This document shows, one piece after another, positions 40,302 through 51,524 of a stretch of DNA of 64,000 nt. Origin of the DNA: Yponomeuta sedellus (taxonomy: Eukaryota > Arthropoda > Insecta > Lepidoptera > Yponomeutidae). A model generated the notes under the pieces. That model worked only from the letters and a program-made list of their open reading frames with translations, did no database searches and had not been told where the DNA came from. The stretch's first letter is position 1; each line of letters begins with the position of its first letter. A program made the position numbers and the translations under genes. The stretch lies in contig OW203725.1 in the NCBI GenBank assembly GCA_934045075.1, positions 14,816,269 through 14,880,268 on the forward strand. Reading direction: 5' to 3'.

Positions 40302-42586
40302 GTATCAATAGTGCATCCGAGGTGTTCCATAACATGATGTACAAAATATTCGGTATGGAGGGAGTCGAGGTGTACGTGGACGACTTGCTGGTGCACGGGC
40401 GCACGCGCGAGGAGCACGACGAGCGCCTCCGCGAGCTGCTGCGCCGCGCCGCCGCCGCCGGCGTGCGCTTCAACCGCGCCAAGTGCGAGCTCGTGGCTAC
40501 GCAGGTCAAGTTTCTCGGGCACATCTTCGATGAAAACGGCATGAGGCCGGATCCCGAGCGAGTCCAGGCGATTCGGGACTTGCAAGCACCACAGTCTAAA
40601 AAAGAGCTGGAACGTTTCATGGGAATGGCAAATTATTTAGCGCGTTTTATTGCTAACTACGCAGAACTGGTAGAACCACTCAGAAACTTATTAAAGCAGA
40701 ATGTATTGTTTGAATGGCACGAAACGCACGAATGCGTGTTCAACAAGATAAAGGTATGTATAGCAGAAGCACCAACGCTTCGCTACTACGACCCGAACTC
40801 GCCGGTGGTGGTGTCTGTGGACGCCAGCTCGCGCGGGCTGGGCGCCTGCCTGCTGCAGGACGGCCGGCCCGTGGCCTACGCCGCGCGCACACTCACGCCG
40901 GCTGAGACGCGATGGGCGCAAATTGAGAAAGAAATGTTGGCAATTGTTTTCGGTTGTGAGAAATATCACCAGTTTATTTACGGTCATAATCAGGTGACGG
41001 TCGAGTCTGACCACAAGCCCTTGGAGACCATATTTAAAAAACCACTGAACGACACACCAGTTAGGTTACAGAGGCTTTTGTTGCGTTTACAAAAATACAC
41101 GCTTCAAATTAAGTATGTTCCTGGCAAACTAATGTTTATAGCCGACACGCTGTCGCGGGCGCCGACCGAGTTAGGTCGCGACTGCGACATACATAAACAA
41201 ATAGCAGTACATGTTAGTGCGCTTTACGAAAATGTGAATTTCAGTGCAGATAAACTAAGTGTAATAAAGTATAACACATCTAATGATCGGGCTCTGTGCG
41301 CGGTAAAAACCTATTATGAAGAGGGCTGGCCAGAAAACAAAAACCTAGTTAAAAGCGAAGCAAAACCTTTTTGGTCAATAAAAAACGAAATACATGTAAT
41401 AAATGGTATCGTTTTTAGGAATGATAGAGTGATAATACCTGCAAGCATGAAACTTGAGATGCTGCAGAGGATACATGAAGGGCATCTCGGTATTGAAAAA
41501 TGCAAACGGAGGGCTCGAGATGTCCTGTGGTGGCACGGCATGTCAGCTGACATCGAGCGGTGCGTGGGCGCGTGCGAGACTTGCGCCGCGCGCCGCGCCG
41601 CGCCGCCGCGCCAGCCGCTGCGGCCGCACGACCAGCCGACGTTGCCGTGGCAACACCTCGCTACTGACCTTTTTCAAGTGAATGATAAGCACTATTTGCT
41701 TGTCGTTGACTATTTCTCCAAGTTTGTTGAGATAGTGACTGTTAAAGATTTACGCAGCAGCACTATAATAAATCAACTCAAAGCCATATTTGCCCGCTAT
41801 GGTATTCCCACTAAATTAATATCGGACAATGGCTTACAATTCGTTTCTCAAGAGTTTAAAACATTTACCGAAAAATGGGAATTCGAGCACATTACGAGTT
41901 CTCCATACTATCCGCGTTCTAACGGTCTTGCAGAAAGAAACGTACAAACAATGAAACGACTAATAACAAAAGCGCAAGCGGAGAACTCGGACCCATACTT
42001 AGCCATTCTAAACTTTCGCAACACCCCAATTACAGGAGAAAAATACTCACCGGCTCAAATGCTCATGGGACGGAGGCTAAATACCAGGATGCCGATCTCA
42101 AAAAAATTACTCATACCTAACGTGCCATCAAGCAGAGAAATAAATGATCAGCGTAGAAACGGCCAAGTCAAATCGAAAGAGCAATACGACCGGGGAACAA
42201 AAGAGCTACGACCTTTGGAACCCGGGCAAGAGGTGCGCATGCGTGACCCCGCGAGCGGCGCCGGCGGGGCGGGCGGCTGTTGGGTGCGCGCGCGCGTCGA
42301 GGGCGCCGCCCCCGAGCCGCGCTCTTACTGGCTGCGCACAGAACGCGGTGCGCACTATAGGCGCAATCGACAACACATCATCGCACCAACACGGCCAAAG
42401 ATAATACCTGGAAGGAATCCCACTGGCCATTATGATGACTTTGAAGGTGATTTGGGGCCGACCCCTCCACAGAGTCTACCTCAACAAGGGACAGCTGAAA
42501 ATGACTCCGCTGCTAGATCATCAGGTACATATAGAACTCGTTCAGGTAGACAGGTACGTCCACCAGATCGCTGGGGATACAACTAA
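40302..42586 (+). CDS. Gypsy pol 3' part: RT, RNase H, integrase
   Basis: From the right copy of the 5-bp duplication the frame stays open to TAA at 42584-42586. It has the catalytic loop VYVDDLLVHG (about 40370), the RT connection (GMANYLARFIANYAEL), RNase H (VVSVDASSRGLGACLL, QIEKEMLAIVFG, ESDHKPLE), and integrase with its HHCC zinc finger (HEGHLGIEKC, CETCAARR). The catalytic D-D-E positions are ATDLFQV, LISDNGLQF and GLAERNVQTM. A short C-terminal tail follows. No stop or frameshift is seen in 750 codons. GC-rich patches alternate with AT-rich coding. Confidence 0.9.
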
Positions 42587-42999
42587 TATGATTAATTCAC
42601 ACATATTCTCACCCTGTTTAAATTATCTAATGTGTAAGTGAATTTTATTTCCGTTGCAACATGAATGTAAATATACTTATTAGATTTATATCGATTTGCA
42701 TTGTATCCTGCGAATAATTACTTCAGTGCTCAATACGGGCCGAGCGCCTACGTTTTCTTAATCAGATTACTTAATTATAAATATTATTAGTTTTGGTTAA
42801 TGCAGGATTGGTGAACTGATAAATAACTTGCTTCTTAATTTATAATTAGATGGTAGAATATTGTATAACCTACCAGTAAGTCATTATACTGATTGCTTCG
42901 ATTTGAATAGTGTTCATTATTACTTCAGTAAACTTAGATTGTATAGATCGTTAATTAGATAACTTTCATAACTCATGTATATATGTATAAGGAGAGAGA
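42587..42999 (+). other. Gypsy 3' untranslated region and polypurine tract
   Basis: About 410 bp of noncoding sequence between the pol stop and the 3' LTR, ending in the purine tract GGAGAGAGA (42991-42999), the expected primer for plus-strand synthesis. Confidence 0.7.
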
Positions 43000-43107
43000 T
43001 GTTGTAGTAGGTACTCTTAAAATATTGTATGTGGGTTATCTGAAATAAACCAGTTTTACTTGAGCCAGCACACGCGTCGTATCATTACCTCCGACTCAAA
43101 CACTACA
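43000..43107 (+). repeat. Gypsy 3' LTR
   Basis: 108 bp, identical to 26557-26664, followed by the second copy of the target duplication CATAC. Confidence 0.9.
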
Positions 43108-43283
43108 CATACATTTTAAAAAAACATCTGTACTCTGTTCGGGAATCGAACCCGGTGGTTTTGAAAAAAAAAACCTACACTATTTCTATTTAGATATCGA
43201 TTGTGTAGGTCTTAAGCAGTAAATGTCTGTATGAAACATGATGACTAAAATGAATAAAATGCAATGTTTTCACATACTTTAAT

Positions 43284-43335
43284 TTATTTTAGTAGGTGCT
43301 CGAAGTGACCGCCGCCTTTTTCAATACAATATTCA
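43284..43335 (-). pseudogene. Transposase C-terminal remnant
   Basis: Minus-strand translation reads SLPKRIEYCIEKGGGHFEHL, then a stop at 43284-43286. The GGGHFEH ending is, as I recall, typical of a group of insect IS630/mariner-like transposases. Only about 20 residues remain, inside the foldback shell. Confidence 0.5.
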
Positions 43336-43594
43336 ATACGTTTAGGTAACGATCTTAATCTTTAAATAAGTATCTACATACTTATTTTAAGTGGGCTTTT
43401 CAATTGATTGTTGAAGTTTTTTTTTTTCAAAAAAAAAAACTTCGATTCCCGAACGGAGTACAGATGTTTTTTAAAATGTATGAATGCAGTTTTTCTTGTT
43501 ATTAAAATCGATGACATGGTTCCTCAGAACAGATCTTCGTATGTCTTATAGTTTCAGACTTTCCCATACTGACCGATTTGAATGAGACACCCTG

Positions 43595-45511
43595 TATAAC
43601 CACTAAGCGAACACGAACTGTTCTGTGGAAGCGAAGCTCGAAGCTCTCCCATTTAATCTGTGATAAATCTTGAAGATGTCTGTAATGTACGGCCTGATAA
43701 TGTGTAGCAAATGATACACGTCCCGATAATACATGCCCAAGGGACACCAATTTTATTTATTTACTTTACCATCACTAATGTGTCAAGACGGAACACAGAG
43801 TATATTACTATATGAGACGGAATGACAGAAGTTCACAGATTACAGATATATTGTGAAAAAAAAATCAAGTCAAGTTTTATCAGAGCCATCTGTCGTAGTT
43901 TCAAGAACTATTTTTTTTTTAATTTGCTGTAGGAAAATCCCTCATTCAATTTAGGATGTAAATAGTTTTGCAGTGTGAGACCAATGTTGAGACTGTTTTT
44001 CTGTCCAACAGTTGTCCGAGAACCTAGGATCACGGACCAGTCTCTAAAATGTCTCGTTGTTCAATAGAGTCATATTAGTCCGATAGTGGTCGTTTCTTTC
44101 ACACTATCGGTAGTCTAATAACCAATCGCATTGCAATGGTATAACCCGTGCTACTTAACTCGGCGCCTCGCGCGATTTTATCTTCTTCGCAAGAGATGCC
44201 TATTTAATTGGCGCGGGTTATACCCCTGGAATGACATTGTACTGTTATTGCTTTGTAGACTAGCAAATTGATGCAAATAACACCCATTGTCGTTCTTATA
44301 CAATTCTATTGAAAAACTATGTAAGTATTAGACTCGAGGGCCCTGTTCGTGATGTTAGGTTCTCGACTAGAATGAATAGCTGTTTTTGGCACTAACGCTC
44401 TCAAGTCTTGGTTTATTGCGTTAGGTACACGGCCGTGGACTTAAAAAAACGACTTATTAACGTGATGGAGAGATTAGTCTGACACTTTTTGCATAAATAC
44501 CATCAATAAAATTAAAAATATACGATTTGTTCTATTGGTAGCGCAAGTTTACTGCTTGAACCTAGATTTGTGTCCTCCAAACGTTTTAGCATAGTTTAAA
44601 TGAGATTTAGCAAGACGTTTACAAATAAAAACCAAACTGCGTTTGTATGGGAACTGTAAACCGCCCGTGACGGTATGTTTTACGCGAGAAAATATCTTAC
44701 TTAATTAAAATAAAAAAATGCCAACTTGAAATCTGGCTGTGTATGGATTATCCGCTGATTAAAATAATAAAAAAAAAATCAAATCCAAAAAAAAAACTAG
44801 CCAAGTCAAGTTTATCTCTAAAAAGTAATGATATCTAGACAAAGTCGTGCCAAGTCTAAGGTTCCTTACTGCGATTTCTTTATTATTATAGTTAATGTTG
44901 TGTGACTTGGCTGTTTAAGGGTACCTACACAAGGGTACAAAACCAGGTGCTCCATGACACCATTGCACCAATCTGTCGCCAGAACCGCTACCCATTGACG
45001 AAGGAAAATTGCCACTAGAAAAACGTTGATTGAATAACTAGTCAATTGTAAGCTTGATAAAGCTGCTTATGTCAATAATACTTATCGCTCATTTGGCAGA
45101 ATAATGACGCAAATGTACTTTTTTGCCAATTTGAGTTAAGTATGCCAAAACACCCGAAATAACTGTTTACACTTGGGGAAAAAATGACAGTAATGTAGTT
45201 TTGTTTTATAACGTGACGGCGCCACTGTCGTTGTGGCGTTTTGACAAAGTTCTAACACTTCTGAATAAAACAACGGCTCATTGGTCAGTTGCGCGGAGAG
45301 CATAGAGTATAATAAGTCGGAGAGGCCCGTGGTATGCAATTGTACGTGAGTGCTACATTGGCGTAAAGGTAATTATGACAACTTATTTTTTACTTATTTG
45401 GTACAATAATGGCTTAATTGTCATTGTGTCTTTAGCTAAATAAGCTTTTAAGGTACTCAATGACACCGTTTGAGCCGTGTTTTGCAGTTATTAATAATTA
45501 TTTAGAAATAA
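43595..45511. other. No gene recognised; one MITE
   Basis: AT-rich DNA with short inverted pairs (for example GGTATAACCCG near 44138 and CGGGTTATACC near 44216) and the MITE at 44799-44912. No coding frame is convincing. Confidence 0.5.
44799..44912 (-). mobile_element. Small MITE, copy 1
   Basis: It begins AGCCAAGTCA and ends TGACTTGGCT, a 10-bp terminal inverted repeat, 114 bp in all. Its reverse complement matches 58243-58342 closely (shared CGCAGTAAGGAACCTTAGA), so it is a dispersed family. Confidence 0.6.
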
Positions 45512-45918
45512 TTATATTCTTTTTAATACACTTACCCCCTGCTAAGGACAATTTTAAAAACCTATTTAGAGGCTAAAAATTCCACCCACGCACAGTGGGA
45601 GAATATGAAGTTCTAGCTGTATTTAATTATTTTTGTTAAACAATTAATTAAAAACATGCAAAATTTTTCTAAATTATATGTTTTATTATTATTATTATGT
45701 TATATATTAAAAATATATTTTTTTAAATCAAATAAAAACCTATTTAGAGGGACTGCCGGCCACCCATGCCGGGACTCAAACCCGCGACATCTAGCGCGAA
45801 CAGCAAGAGGTGGCGGGTTCGAGTCCCGGCATGGGTGGCATTTTTAGCCTCTAAATAGGTTTTTAAAATTGTCTTAGCACGGGTTAGTGCAACAAAAAGA
45901 ATATTATTATAATCAGAT
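45512..45918. mobile_element. tRNA-like foldback element, internally deleted and expanded copy
   Basis: Left arm from TTCTTTTTAATACACTTACC (45519) through ACCTATTTAGAGGC to CACCCACG, and right arm from TGGCGGGTTCGAGTCCCGGC (45811) to the complement of the same outer sequence, ending near 45918. Between 45600 and 45760 lies AT-rich sequence and a second partial arm, so the copy is rearranged and the tRNA-like head is largely lost. Confidence 0.65.
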
Positions 45919-45940
45919 ATTTTTTATTTATTTAATGGAA

Positions 45941-46573
45941 TTAATCACTATCTGGTTGAGCTGGTTCATGTGTGGTTAGCAAGGCAAGCAAGCTCAATAC
46001 TTCTGGCTCTAATAAGCTGTGTTTCTTTTTAGGGACGCGTCTTAGTCTTGCTAGAAAAGGATCCGATGAAATTAACAAGCGGTTAAGAAGATCAGTGTTG
46101 GTGTCAATTCTTGACGTTTTACGTGTAAAATGTTCCCTGTATCTACTCACATTCTTTTTCGAGCTTCCTGCGCTTCTTCAGACAGTTGTCGAATTGGAAG
46201 AATGAAAGATTCTACGACGTCCTTACCATGATATAACACCTTGTGTACCTACACTAACTGGCATGTTGTACCAAGAGTACTCACGTAGGTACGGTTCTCT
46301 AGTATCTCTCGCATAGTCCTCAAAGGCTTTTGAGTCGATGGAAAACCCACAACCGAAAGTTTCCAAAATAATATGATTTTTTTTATGAGCTCTAAGTTTA
46401 AACCAGTATTTAGGTAGGTACTGAAGTTTTTTCGGAATTCCTGAAATTTGTTTCCTTGCCGTATTGCCGTCATTTGTATTACCTGCTTGTTGTGCGGGGA
46501 TATCAATAAGTAAACCTAACTCATTTCTAAAGTCACGTGGAATTCTTTCCTTTCTCGATTTAATTTTTGTCAT
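45941..46573 (-). pseudogene. Degenerate intronless ORF, probably element-derived
   Basis: Three pieces in different frames line up. 46573 downward starts MTKIKSRKERIPRDFRNELG and gives LETFGCGFSIDSKAFEDYA and YSWYNMPVSV. A middle piece near 46150-46230 reads ESFILPIRQLSEEAQEARKR. 45941-46150 gives YREHFTRKTSRIDTNTDLLN and LLISSDPFLARLR. From memory this resembles an uncharacterised repetitive insect/hydra protein containing a TNDGNTAR block, which is also visible here (NTNDGNTARK). At least two frameshifts break it. I cannot assign a function; it may belong to a DNA transposon. Confidence 0.5.
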
Positions 46574-46599
46574 TAAATTGTAAACAAAGGTTTTTTAAT

Positions 46600-47222
46600 A
46601 AAACCTTAATTTTCTTAAATTAGTCATTTGGAATAGTTTGATATTCATAAATTTATATTCATTCCATGACAAAGGCACACACAGCGTCCAGTCGCTTTTT
46701 GTTGTCAGCTTTAATCCAAATTTCAAAAAAATGTTTTTGGATAACATGACACTCATTCTGAAAAAAAAAAATGTATGGGCGTGGCAAAAACGCGCAAGAA
46801 ATGTAAATGGGATGTGAATATTCATACTTCAATTTAATAATCCTGAAAGTTTCATAATTAAACTCCACTAAACACCCTAACTTTTACTCATATAAACGCA
46901 GAAGCTTATTTAAAACCAATGCACAAAGACCTAATGACATACGTAGGGCGATAAGTCGAAAACATTTAAGTGAATTTCAATAAAATGTTGCTTAACTTAC
47001 CTTGAAGACTTTATCAACACAACGAACAAAACAAAACGTACTCTATTTCCGAATATTCGCTAAGAAACGATCGTAAGTTGGGGCAATTTAACCGTTTGAC
47101 GAAAAGTAAATAAACGCACATGACAAAGTACTGACTTTGAGATTTTTTCTTTGATGACAAGTGTAACCAGCAGACAAATTAAGTATGCCACGATCGGTGG
47201 TAGGTATTAAGGTAATAAAAAA
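46600..47222. other. No gene recognised
   Basis: AT-rich sequence between the degenerate ORF and the next foldback fragment. Open frames at 46595-46868 look like chance. Confidence 0.45.
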
Positions 47223-47289
47223 TATATTTTGTGATAGGATTGGGATTAGTTCCATTTAGGGATTTTATACAGCTAGATCTTGATATTCT

Positions 47290-47492
47290 CCGTCTGTGCC
47301 ACGCTGGGATTCAAACCCGCGACCTCTGGCTATCCGTGCCAGCGCTCTTTCCAACTGAGCTAATGAGTGACTCACCGGCATCAGTGAAATTTCGAACCTC
47401 TTTACAATATTCTCTGTATTACGTACAGCCAGCGACATCTGGCTGAAGCAATTTGCATCACTTGCAGCCCCGAGCACCTACTTTGCTGTTAG
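47290..47492 (-). repeat. tRNA-like foldback element, single arm
   Basis: One complete left arm, including the minus-strand tRNA-like unit (about 47303-47376) and the inner part CAGCGACATCTGGCTGAAGC to GAGCACCTACTTTGC, matches the inner arm of the 23233 element. The second arm is absent. Confidence 0.7.
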
Positions 47493-47522
47493 GTTTTTAC
47501 ATCGGAATGATATCGCTGTACC

Positions 47523-47828
47523 CACATGATTATATTCTTTTTAATACACTAACCCGTGCTAAGGACAATTTTAAAAACCTATTTAGAGGCTAAAACTTCC
47601 ACCCATGCTGGGATTCGAACCCGCGATCTCTGGCTATCCGTGTCAGCGCTTTTACCAACTGAGCTAATGGGTGTCTCACCGGCATCAGTGAAATTTCGAA
47701 CCTCTTTACAATATTCTCTGTATTACGTTACCTCAGTTGGAAAGAGCGCTGGCACGGATAGCCAGAGGTCGCGGGTTTAAATCCCAGCATGGGTGGAATT
47801 TTTAGCCTCTAAATAGGTTTTTAAAATA
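47523..47828. mobile_element. tRNA-like foldback element, short-spacer copy
   Basis: Left arm from TATTCTTTTTAATACACTAA (47525) through the tRNA-like unit on the minus strand, and right arm from CAGTTGGAAAGAGCGCTGG (47732) to AAATAGGTTTTTAAAAT. The inner non-tRNA half of both arms is missing, leaving CTCTGTATTACGTTAC at the centre. Confidence 0.7.
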
Positions 47829-49211
47829 TTTAGAAATAAGTTTTAAAGTTTTTTTTGTCATGATTGTGATTTATGTGTGCAAATTTTCGGCGCGGCTGAG
47901 CAGCTGAAGTTGAATATTATGACATTGATTAATTCTCAATTACTTGATCCAATAGAAGTGATGGTGGTGATAGTGTTTTATCGCCATTAATAGTAGTGGT
48001 TTGAAAATAACGAAGCATTTTCAAAACAAAAATAATAATAAGTTACGAATTTATAAACGGATATTATGAATACCTTTCTATATTCCGGTTCATAAGAGCC
48101 TTAGTTATACATCATAGCAAGACTATTGGGGAAAAAGGTAACTGTAGGCTCCTTTGGGCTCTCTCCATTCGTATGACGTGATTTGTATTAGTCAGGCGAA
48201 TAGCCTCTACAATTTTTCATAATTATTTAAGAAGTATGTTTTTTTGGTTCTATAAGAATTTAAGATTAATTATTTTCTGGTTTTAAGTAAAACTGAGCGC
48301 AATTTTTTTTTTTGATTTGGAAATGCTAAAAGACTAAAACCTTGAAAAAATATTACTCAATAAAGACTGATTACGTTTCTGTAATATATATTTTTTATTT
48401 CGTCATAAGGTCACAGTTTTTAGAAGAAGTCACAAAAGAAAATACGCTCGACCCTGGTAACATAATGACGCAAATGTAGGTACCCCCCTTTTTAAATTGG
48501 AATTACGGAAGAAATAAAACAATTAAAAAAAAGGTTCTTATTTTTTCCCTTAACTCAATTGTATAGTTTTAATTTAAGATGTATTTAATATGGGTAACTT
48601 CCACTAATATCCTACAAGCTCTTAACTACCAAAAAAAACTTTAAAAAGTCTCTCCTGTAAAATTGGAAAAAGGACATTTGCGTCAATATTCTGCCAAATG
48701 AGCGTTATGTATAAGCGAGCCTGAAACAAACAGTATGAAATAATAGATTGCTTACCGAGGGTAGAAAGGAATCAATTCCCGAGGTATTTAGACGCCCTCG
48801 CTGCGCTCGGGCGGCTGTAGTCCGAGTAGAAATTGATTCTTTTACCCGTGTTAAACACTACTTTTCATTTCGAATATGAGGAAAACAAAACTCAGTTTTA
48901 ATATTCAAATCTTAGCGTAAAAGATTATTACCTATTTTTTTGAATTCCGTCACAGATAATATAACAGATTAGTACCCGCCTATTTAGGCTAGTTGACTGA
49001 ATTTGGGAAATGGTTTTATAACTACTTTTAAGTGTATTATACAACAAATATGTGTTATTTTAAATAAAAAATAACATATTCAATAAGTATATTGAATCTA
49101 AAAAAATCAATTTAAATTTCCCACAAAAACGCTCAAGACTGTCATGGCGTCTTGAGTGACGTCGCGAGGTGGTGTACGGGCACGGTTTCAGTAGGCGATT
49201 GTTAGTTTTCT
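47829..49211. other. No gene recognised
   Basis: AT-rich, with a GC-rich inverted block GCCCTCGCTGCGCTCGGGC (48792-48810) of a kind common in dispersed lepidopteran repeats. No coding frame. Confidence 0.45.
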
Positions 49212-51524
49212 GGGCATTTCTCCACGGGGTCCGAACTTGACGGCCCGGCGCATAACCTATCCAGATTGTCAAAATATATCCCTGCAAAAAATACTACAGT
49301 GTCCTCTAGGTCCTCGTCTACCTGGAGAATATGCAAACTTTGCTGAAAACCGTTCGCAACTCACAGGAAAAAATCTGAAATGGCTGAAAATGACCTTCGG
49401 TGGCTTGTCCCCAACCCAAAACTTGACAATTTATAATTATTTCTATAAAACTCAGACTGTTTTCCGGGAATGTATTTATGTTCACATATTGTCAGATAGT
49501 TAAAGTACCTCTCATTTAAATACCATAAGAATGTAAACAATAGTTCGCCTACAATAACAAGATGTTTGAGTGTCCCTTGCTTCTGCCTGAATTCGGTGGC
49601 ACTTATGAACCAAGCGTTTCTTCGGTCGTAGATTACTATAGGAATTCGCGGTGTGGACGAGCCATTTTGTGAGTTGTTCTGTGGTCATGCCGCAGCGCCC
49701 GAGGACAACGGACGGGGGTGATTGAATGAAAGTCTTGGGAAATATCAGGTAAGTAACTGATTCTTCAGATTTGGTCTAGGGCACATTTTGACTTCGGTGA
49801 AGGTTTTATTGGAAAGAATACTTATTGTCTGTAAAATCTAGTTCTTACTGTATAATTTATCTCAGTGACTGACTTCTAGTGCCTTGATCTGGGGTTGATA
49901 CGTTGTGTAGTTTAAGAGTGAACTTGAAAAACATATCTTTTCCGATTTTGGTGTGCCTGATTTCGGTGGCTTTTTGAGCACCGAAGTCAGAAAAACTTCC
50001 ACCGAAGTCAAATTTGCCTGATTTCAGTGTATTTCGTTCGACTTTAGAGAACCGAGATCAGATTCCTTACATGTAAGTTTCAAGTAGGATATGCGCATTT
50101 TTTTTTTTAATCTCATCGCTAACTGTGAAAGAAAACATCGCGTGGAAACCTACGAATAGTTTTATACTTGTAGATATTTTCTTTACTGTTAATAATAACG
50201 ACAAATTTTTTTTGTTTCTGTCATAATTGATTTCGGTTAGATCAAAAACCGCTGCAGCAGCATCAATGCGTTAACTTGAAAATGTGAAACAAGTAGGTAT
50301 ACATGTTCCGTGTGTACATTTTATTATTGACAATTAAAACCGTATGTAGCATAAAGAATAGTAATAAAAACATATATTTGAATATTTACACAACATTTTG
50401 TGTTGAATAAGTCCAAAACACTATTTTGCTAAGTACATTTTATAATAAGGTTATAGACAATGTTAAACAAATATGTTCATAAGACTGATTTAAGGTTAAG
50501 GAAAATTTTTCTTTGTAGAATTTTTATTAGATTATTTTATTAAAACACATTTTACCTACGTGGATTATTTTATTCCATTTTATGGCGTTTGAAGTTGAGT
50601 AATGTTAAATTAGCTTTGTTATGATAAAATAAAACGTTAAAATGGAATAAAATTAAAAAAATAATTAATTAATAAATAAAATTCATAGCATGTGTAATTT
50701 TGTTAAAATCATTTATCTCTTTCATAACTAATTATGCCGTGTTAAAACCAAATGAAGGGTGTCTCGTGCTTTTTGTTTTTGGTGTAGTCACTTTATAAAG
50801 ACAAGGCTATACTGAGACAAAAATGTATAAATTAATATACTTCATTGTTTGATTTTATTGCGTGTTTCGATAAAATTTTGCCACATTTTTTGGAAAGACT
50901 ATTATTTTTTGTTCTAGAATAGTTAACTTGAAATAGTTACCTACTCACGCATTCGTGTTAGATTTTTGGCTCTTGTATGACGAGTGTCAGTCTGATGAGA
51001 AAAAACTTATTAAAAAATGTGATTTTAGGTATAAGAATTAGGTACTTTAGAGCTTTATAATGTATGAGAATTACAATAAACAAGTTGATTAATTATATAT
51101 CCGCCCGGTTTTTATTTATTATAATTATCCTCTTTTAATTTCTAGACAATGCCTGACATTACTGGTATCAAATTGTGTCTTTGGCACGCTAAATGATCCT
51201 CTGGTCATTTTGTGATTCCGGTGAATTATTTTCTGATGTCGATGCTTGCAATCTGATTTCGGTGCAGGTAGTCAGATTTCGGTGTTAGTTTTTCTGATTT
51301 CGGTGCTGGTACTCTGATTCCAGTGTACAGTGTTCTGATTTCGGTGAGGTCTGATTTCGGTGATTTAAATATTTCGTTTTATAACCGAGAATTTACCTAC
51401 CCAAAATATATCATGTTTTATAGTTTTTAGCCCTTTATCCAAAACAATCGATAAAATTCCCGAAAGATGAAAAAAAAAACGACCACCGAAATCAGCTATT
51501 TTTGCCTCTTCTGGAGAAATGCCC
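49212..51524. repeat. Region with iterated TGATTTCGGTG-type motif, possible DNA transposon
   Basis: About 16 copies of a motif close to TGATTTCGGTG, in both orientations, cluster at 49588-50065 and 51210-51495, with almost none between. A 13-bp inverted pair (GGGCATTTCTCCA 49212-49224 and complement 51512-51524) brackets both clusters. Subterminal motif clusters inside inverted ends are how many transposases mark their substrates. No transposase frame is visible in the interior. Confidence 0.45.

Larger units (their letters stand above)
26557..43107 (+). mobile_element. Ty3/gypsy retrotransposon with nested insertions
   Basis: LTRs of 108 bp at 26557-26664 and 43000-43107 are identical as read, start TGTTGTAG and end ACTACA, and are flanked by the 5-bp duplication CATAC (26552-26556 and 43108-43112). 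A primer-binding candidate starting TGGTGTCAG follows the left LTR, and the purine tract GGAGAGAGA (42991-42999) precedes the right one. The element is about 4.7 kb without the BEL insertion. Identical LTRs imply a recent insertion. The coding region lies in three pieces: 26772-27908, about 27860-28473 and about 40302-42586. Confidence 0.9.
26440..43594. mobile_element. Tc1/mariner-like foldback element, outer shell of the nest
   Basis: The ends CAGGGTGTCTCATTC (26440) and its complement (43580-43594) are flanked by TA. Terminal inverted repeats of about 165 bp are present: the left one is 26440-26556 continued at 43113 onward, and the right one about 43438-43594. Without the inserted gypsy element the shell is about 600 bp. 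The interior (43284-43400, minus) still encodes the last residues of a transposase-like protein, so it derives from an autonomous element. The terminus sequence and TA duplication point to the IS630/Tc1/mariner superfamily. Confidence 0.75.

Noticed and set aside
40276..40620. Antisense ORFs over gypsy RT
   Set aside because: Open only because of the GC-rich codon usage of the pol frame on the other strand.
43441..43750. Protein-coding gene sharing a segment with 26317-26532
   Set aside because: The shared segment is the terminal inverted repeat of the foldback shell, not a conserved exon.
49588..51490. CRISPR-like or satellite array made of the TGATTTCGGTG motif
   Set aside because: Spacing is irregular, both orientations occur and there are no uniform spacers; the genome is eukaryotic.
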